From positions 118,851 to 175,553 of the forward strand of contig BFEA01000352.1 in NCBI GenBank assembly GCA_003427395.1: a DNA stretch of 56,703 nucleotides, written 5' to 3'. Each line of letters opens with the position of its first letter. Within the stretch, counting starts at the first letter, position 1. Positions 54,410 through 56,703 of the stretch are shown one piece after another. The position numbers and the translations under genes were made by a program. The DNA is from Chara braunii. Taxonomy: Eukaryota > Streptophyta > Charophyceae > Charales > Characeae. The notes under the pieces are model-generated. The model ran no database searches. It was not told the DNA's origin and saw nothing but the letters and a program-made list of their open reading frames with translations.

Positions 54410-56145
54410 ATCTAGGTGGTATTCGATCGGAAGACTGAAAAGAAATTGGTCAATGAGAGTGACCTCCGGAAGGAAAGTCTCATTACAAGTGAGGCGGGTG
54501 TCCTGAAACACCCAAATGTGACGCTCTTAAGTCACTCGCGATACTTAACCCTGACCATCTCATCTGGGTGATGCGGGTCAGGGCATCGGTGGCGTCATGC
54601 CGAGCACCACAGTGGTCCAAAAGGAGGCCCATGAAATCCCCAAAGGTCAGGACCTCACGTGTGCGCCGGCGATGGGCATAATAGCTCTCCCACGCGGAGG
54701 AAGGGCTGCCATGCAATTTGGTTGCGCGCACAGCACACCACAACTCCAAGGGGGTAGTTGTCAGCGTCAGTCTGCATGTGGAATTCGACAGCCACAACGA
54801 CACGCAGAGCGTGCCATCATAGTTTGGTACATCCGATAGGCCACAAGGGGGGTCAGTTTTGCTTACAACAAGGGGAGAGTGGCGGAGATGCCGACACTGT
54901 GGCGGCGAAGGTCAAGACCGGTGCAAGGGTAGGAGTGGGAGCAAGTTGTGGGCCGTAGCCGGTGGCAGGGGGACCAATAGATGTGGAGGCAACAGTCGGA
55001 GGCGGCAGTGGCCGAGTGGCGAGGAGGGGGAGTAGATCGAGGGAAGTGAGCCTACATGATAGAAGTGGAAGGGGTGGTAGACGCGGAAGAAGGGCAAGCA
55101 ACCTGAGAGGGGTGAGGCTGTCTCAAAGTAGGAATCTCCGCCTGACCCTGCTCAATGGTCGTGTGTAGAGTAGCCACGCGCTGGGTGCCCGGGGTGGGTC
55201 CGAGAGGGTACCCTAGCGAGGGGAGGAGGAACGTACTGAATTGTGCCCTGAAGGGGAAGTGAGGAGACATGAGGGGGAGGGAGAACTCTAAGTTGTAATG
55301 CCGCGACCAGTGGGGGCAGCTGGGAAGCAGCACTGGGATGGGCAGAAGAGCCTGCCTCGCGAGATACCGATATCTGACGTGCAGTGCCTACGACAATTGT
55401 AGAAGCGGCAAGAGCTGCGGGGGCCGATAAAGGTGCAGCAACAAACGAGGTGGTTTGAGGGGCAGTGGCTTTCACCATTGCTGAGGGTAAGTGATGGGCC
55501 TCACCCGCAAAGGAGGGGAACCACCACGTCTCCGTGTTTGGAATCATGGGGAACCGGACTGAGAGTCGGTAGGGAATGGGGTACGAGAGTGGTTGGGGGA
55601 GCGACGAGGAGAACCCTTGAGGTGGTGGACGTCAACGGCGATCGCATTGAGTTGCGCCTGTATGGGTACAAGCATATCGAGGCGCGCTTGCATAGTCGCG
55701 AGGAGGGTCGTGAGGACGGTATCAAGGTCCATAGGGGCTTGACAAAGAACTGTTGGTTGAATGGGTGCCTGAGAGGTGGATGGCGCCGCAACGATCTCCT
55801 CGGATGTACTCTCCTCTGTGTGCGGTGGAGGGATGGGGGTAGACATGGAGGGACGTGGAGAAAGAGGTGGGGAAAGAGATGGGCTGGTGTGGAGAAGTGG
55901 CCCAATGGTAAAAGGGAGGGGACCACGGGAGCAGAGTGGGTAGTTGTGAGTCGGCTCACTCCATGACCAGGGGGTTGTGTGTGAGAGAATGGGGCGAAGC
56001 CGGTTGAAGGGAGAGGATCCGTTTGGGTCCAGGGTGCCCGACAGGAGGAGATGGGAAAGGAGGGGGTTAGGAGAACCCTAAATCGTGAAAAGACCCTAAC
56101 CGGGTTTAGGGGAGGATTAGGGTGGAGTAGCGGCAACCTAATCAA
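54410..56145 (-). pseudogene. gag region of the 51-56 kb element, protease not seen
   Basis: Pro/Ser-rich N-terminal frames (56145-54850), then a capsid-like part (LTLTTTPLELWCAVRATK, SAWESYYAHRRRTREVLTFGDFM, ALTRITQMRW; 54803-54540), continuing in another frame (DTRLTCNETFLPE, LIDQFLFSLPIEY; to about 54430). RT-linker sequence begins almost at once (54386), so the CCHC knuckle and protease seem to be missing. AAACCCTA-type words lie near the start (56.09-56.13 kb). Confidence 0.6.
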
Positions 56146-56703
56146 GGAGAAACAGTAACAACCCTAAAGGGGCGGGGGAAGGAAAAATAAATAAATAGCT
56201 TTCTGGGTACTACGCCGTCTTACTCGCGAACATTCCGGAATGCTCGCGGACCAGCGGCGGAGTTGGGAGTAGTGGAAGGCATGGGTGTGGCTCAACGAGC
56301 CGGTGATGGTGGTTTGTCTGGTGGTCCTTCCCCTTGAAGAGACCGCGTGGCGGCGGTCGAAACCGGTTGGGGTGCCATCACCCGCCGGCTTTGTGCAATC
56401 ACCGTACATATTTTGTACTTTCTGTGCGATTGTGTACCTGAGTACTTGTGTTTTTGTGCATGATTACTCATCCTTTCCATCTTCAAACCTACTAGAGTGG
56501 CCCGGGTCCACTTGCCCGACCGGGCCAAAAAGATATAAAAATATAAAAACATACAATGTATTTTTTAATTTAAAATTTTATTTTAAATTTGGAAAAGAAT
56601 GTCGATGTGACCTTGAGGCAAAAGTTGTTCAGTTTATTTTTCTGCATAACATAGTTTTTTTTTCGGATTTTTTGGATTTTTTTTTTTTTTGGCTGGGACC
56701 TTC
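56146..56703. other. Right-edge stretch, no gene seen
   Basis: Mixed sequence to 56.5 kb, then AT-rich with T runs. It may include leader sequence or the 5' LTR of the element on its left; with no second copy in view this cannot be tested. Confidence 0.4.

Overview
The window is eukaryotic nuclear DNA made almost entirely of nested, decayed retroelements, satellites and microsatellites. I found no complete host gene; the only host-gene candidate is one possible exon near 2.3 kb on the minus strand. Long CT, GA, CA and G tracts, AAACCCTA-type boxes, Ty3/gypsy elements of several lineages, a LINE tail and a tRNA-headed retroposon suggest a large repeat-rich genome. A green-lineage host such as a charophyte alga is my guess, but nothing here proves the taxon. 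Ns occur at 25748, 27366, 33368-33487 and 40676.

The main feature is a roughly 22-kb LTR element on the minus strand (3151-25120), bounded by 777-bp and 743-bp direct repeats. Read 5' to 3' (descending coordinates) it has: the 5' LTR (24378-25120); a leader of about 7 kb that carries a separate retroposon insertion with its own target-site duplication; a packed array of about 13 small ORFs (17.4-10.8 kb); nine copies of a 26-bp repeat; gag with a CCHC knuckle; protease; a textbook -1 frameshift signal (slippery T TTT TTA, 8-nt spacer, GC hairpin with UACG loop); RT, RNase H and integrase in the -1 frame; and the 3' LTR (3151-3927). The small ORFs fall into paralogous families that I call A (3 copies), B (2), C (3) and D (3), plus two singletons. 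Neighbouring ORFs often overlap or abut at stop and start codons. I recognise no known domain in them. This array is the most likely undescribed system in the window. The element is dead: it carries in-frame stops, frameshifts and an Asp-to-Asn change in RT motif A.

From 25 to 30 kb there are LTR fragments, a 46-bp tandem array, an integrase tail and a 5'-truncated LINE cut by an LTR. From 30.4 to 35.8 kb there are two large tandem arrays, the second containing the assembly gap. From 36.8 to 39.2 kb there is a plus-strand Ty3/gypsy integrase with its polypurine tract and 3' LTR. From 39.5 to 49.4 kb there are inverted LTR fragments and a minus-strand element in which protease runs in frame straight into the RNase H/integrase junction, with RT missing. 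From 50.3 to 56.1 kb there is a fourth minus-strand element with gag, RT, RNase H and integrase but no visible protease.

Across these elements, stop codons fall mainly where Gln, Arg or Trp would be expected, and catalytic Asp residues have become Asn. Both changes fit C-to-T decay on both strands, as expected for methylated or otherwise silenced repeats.
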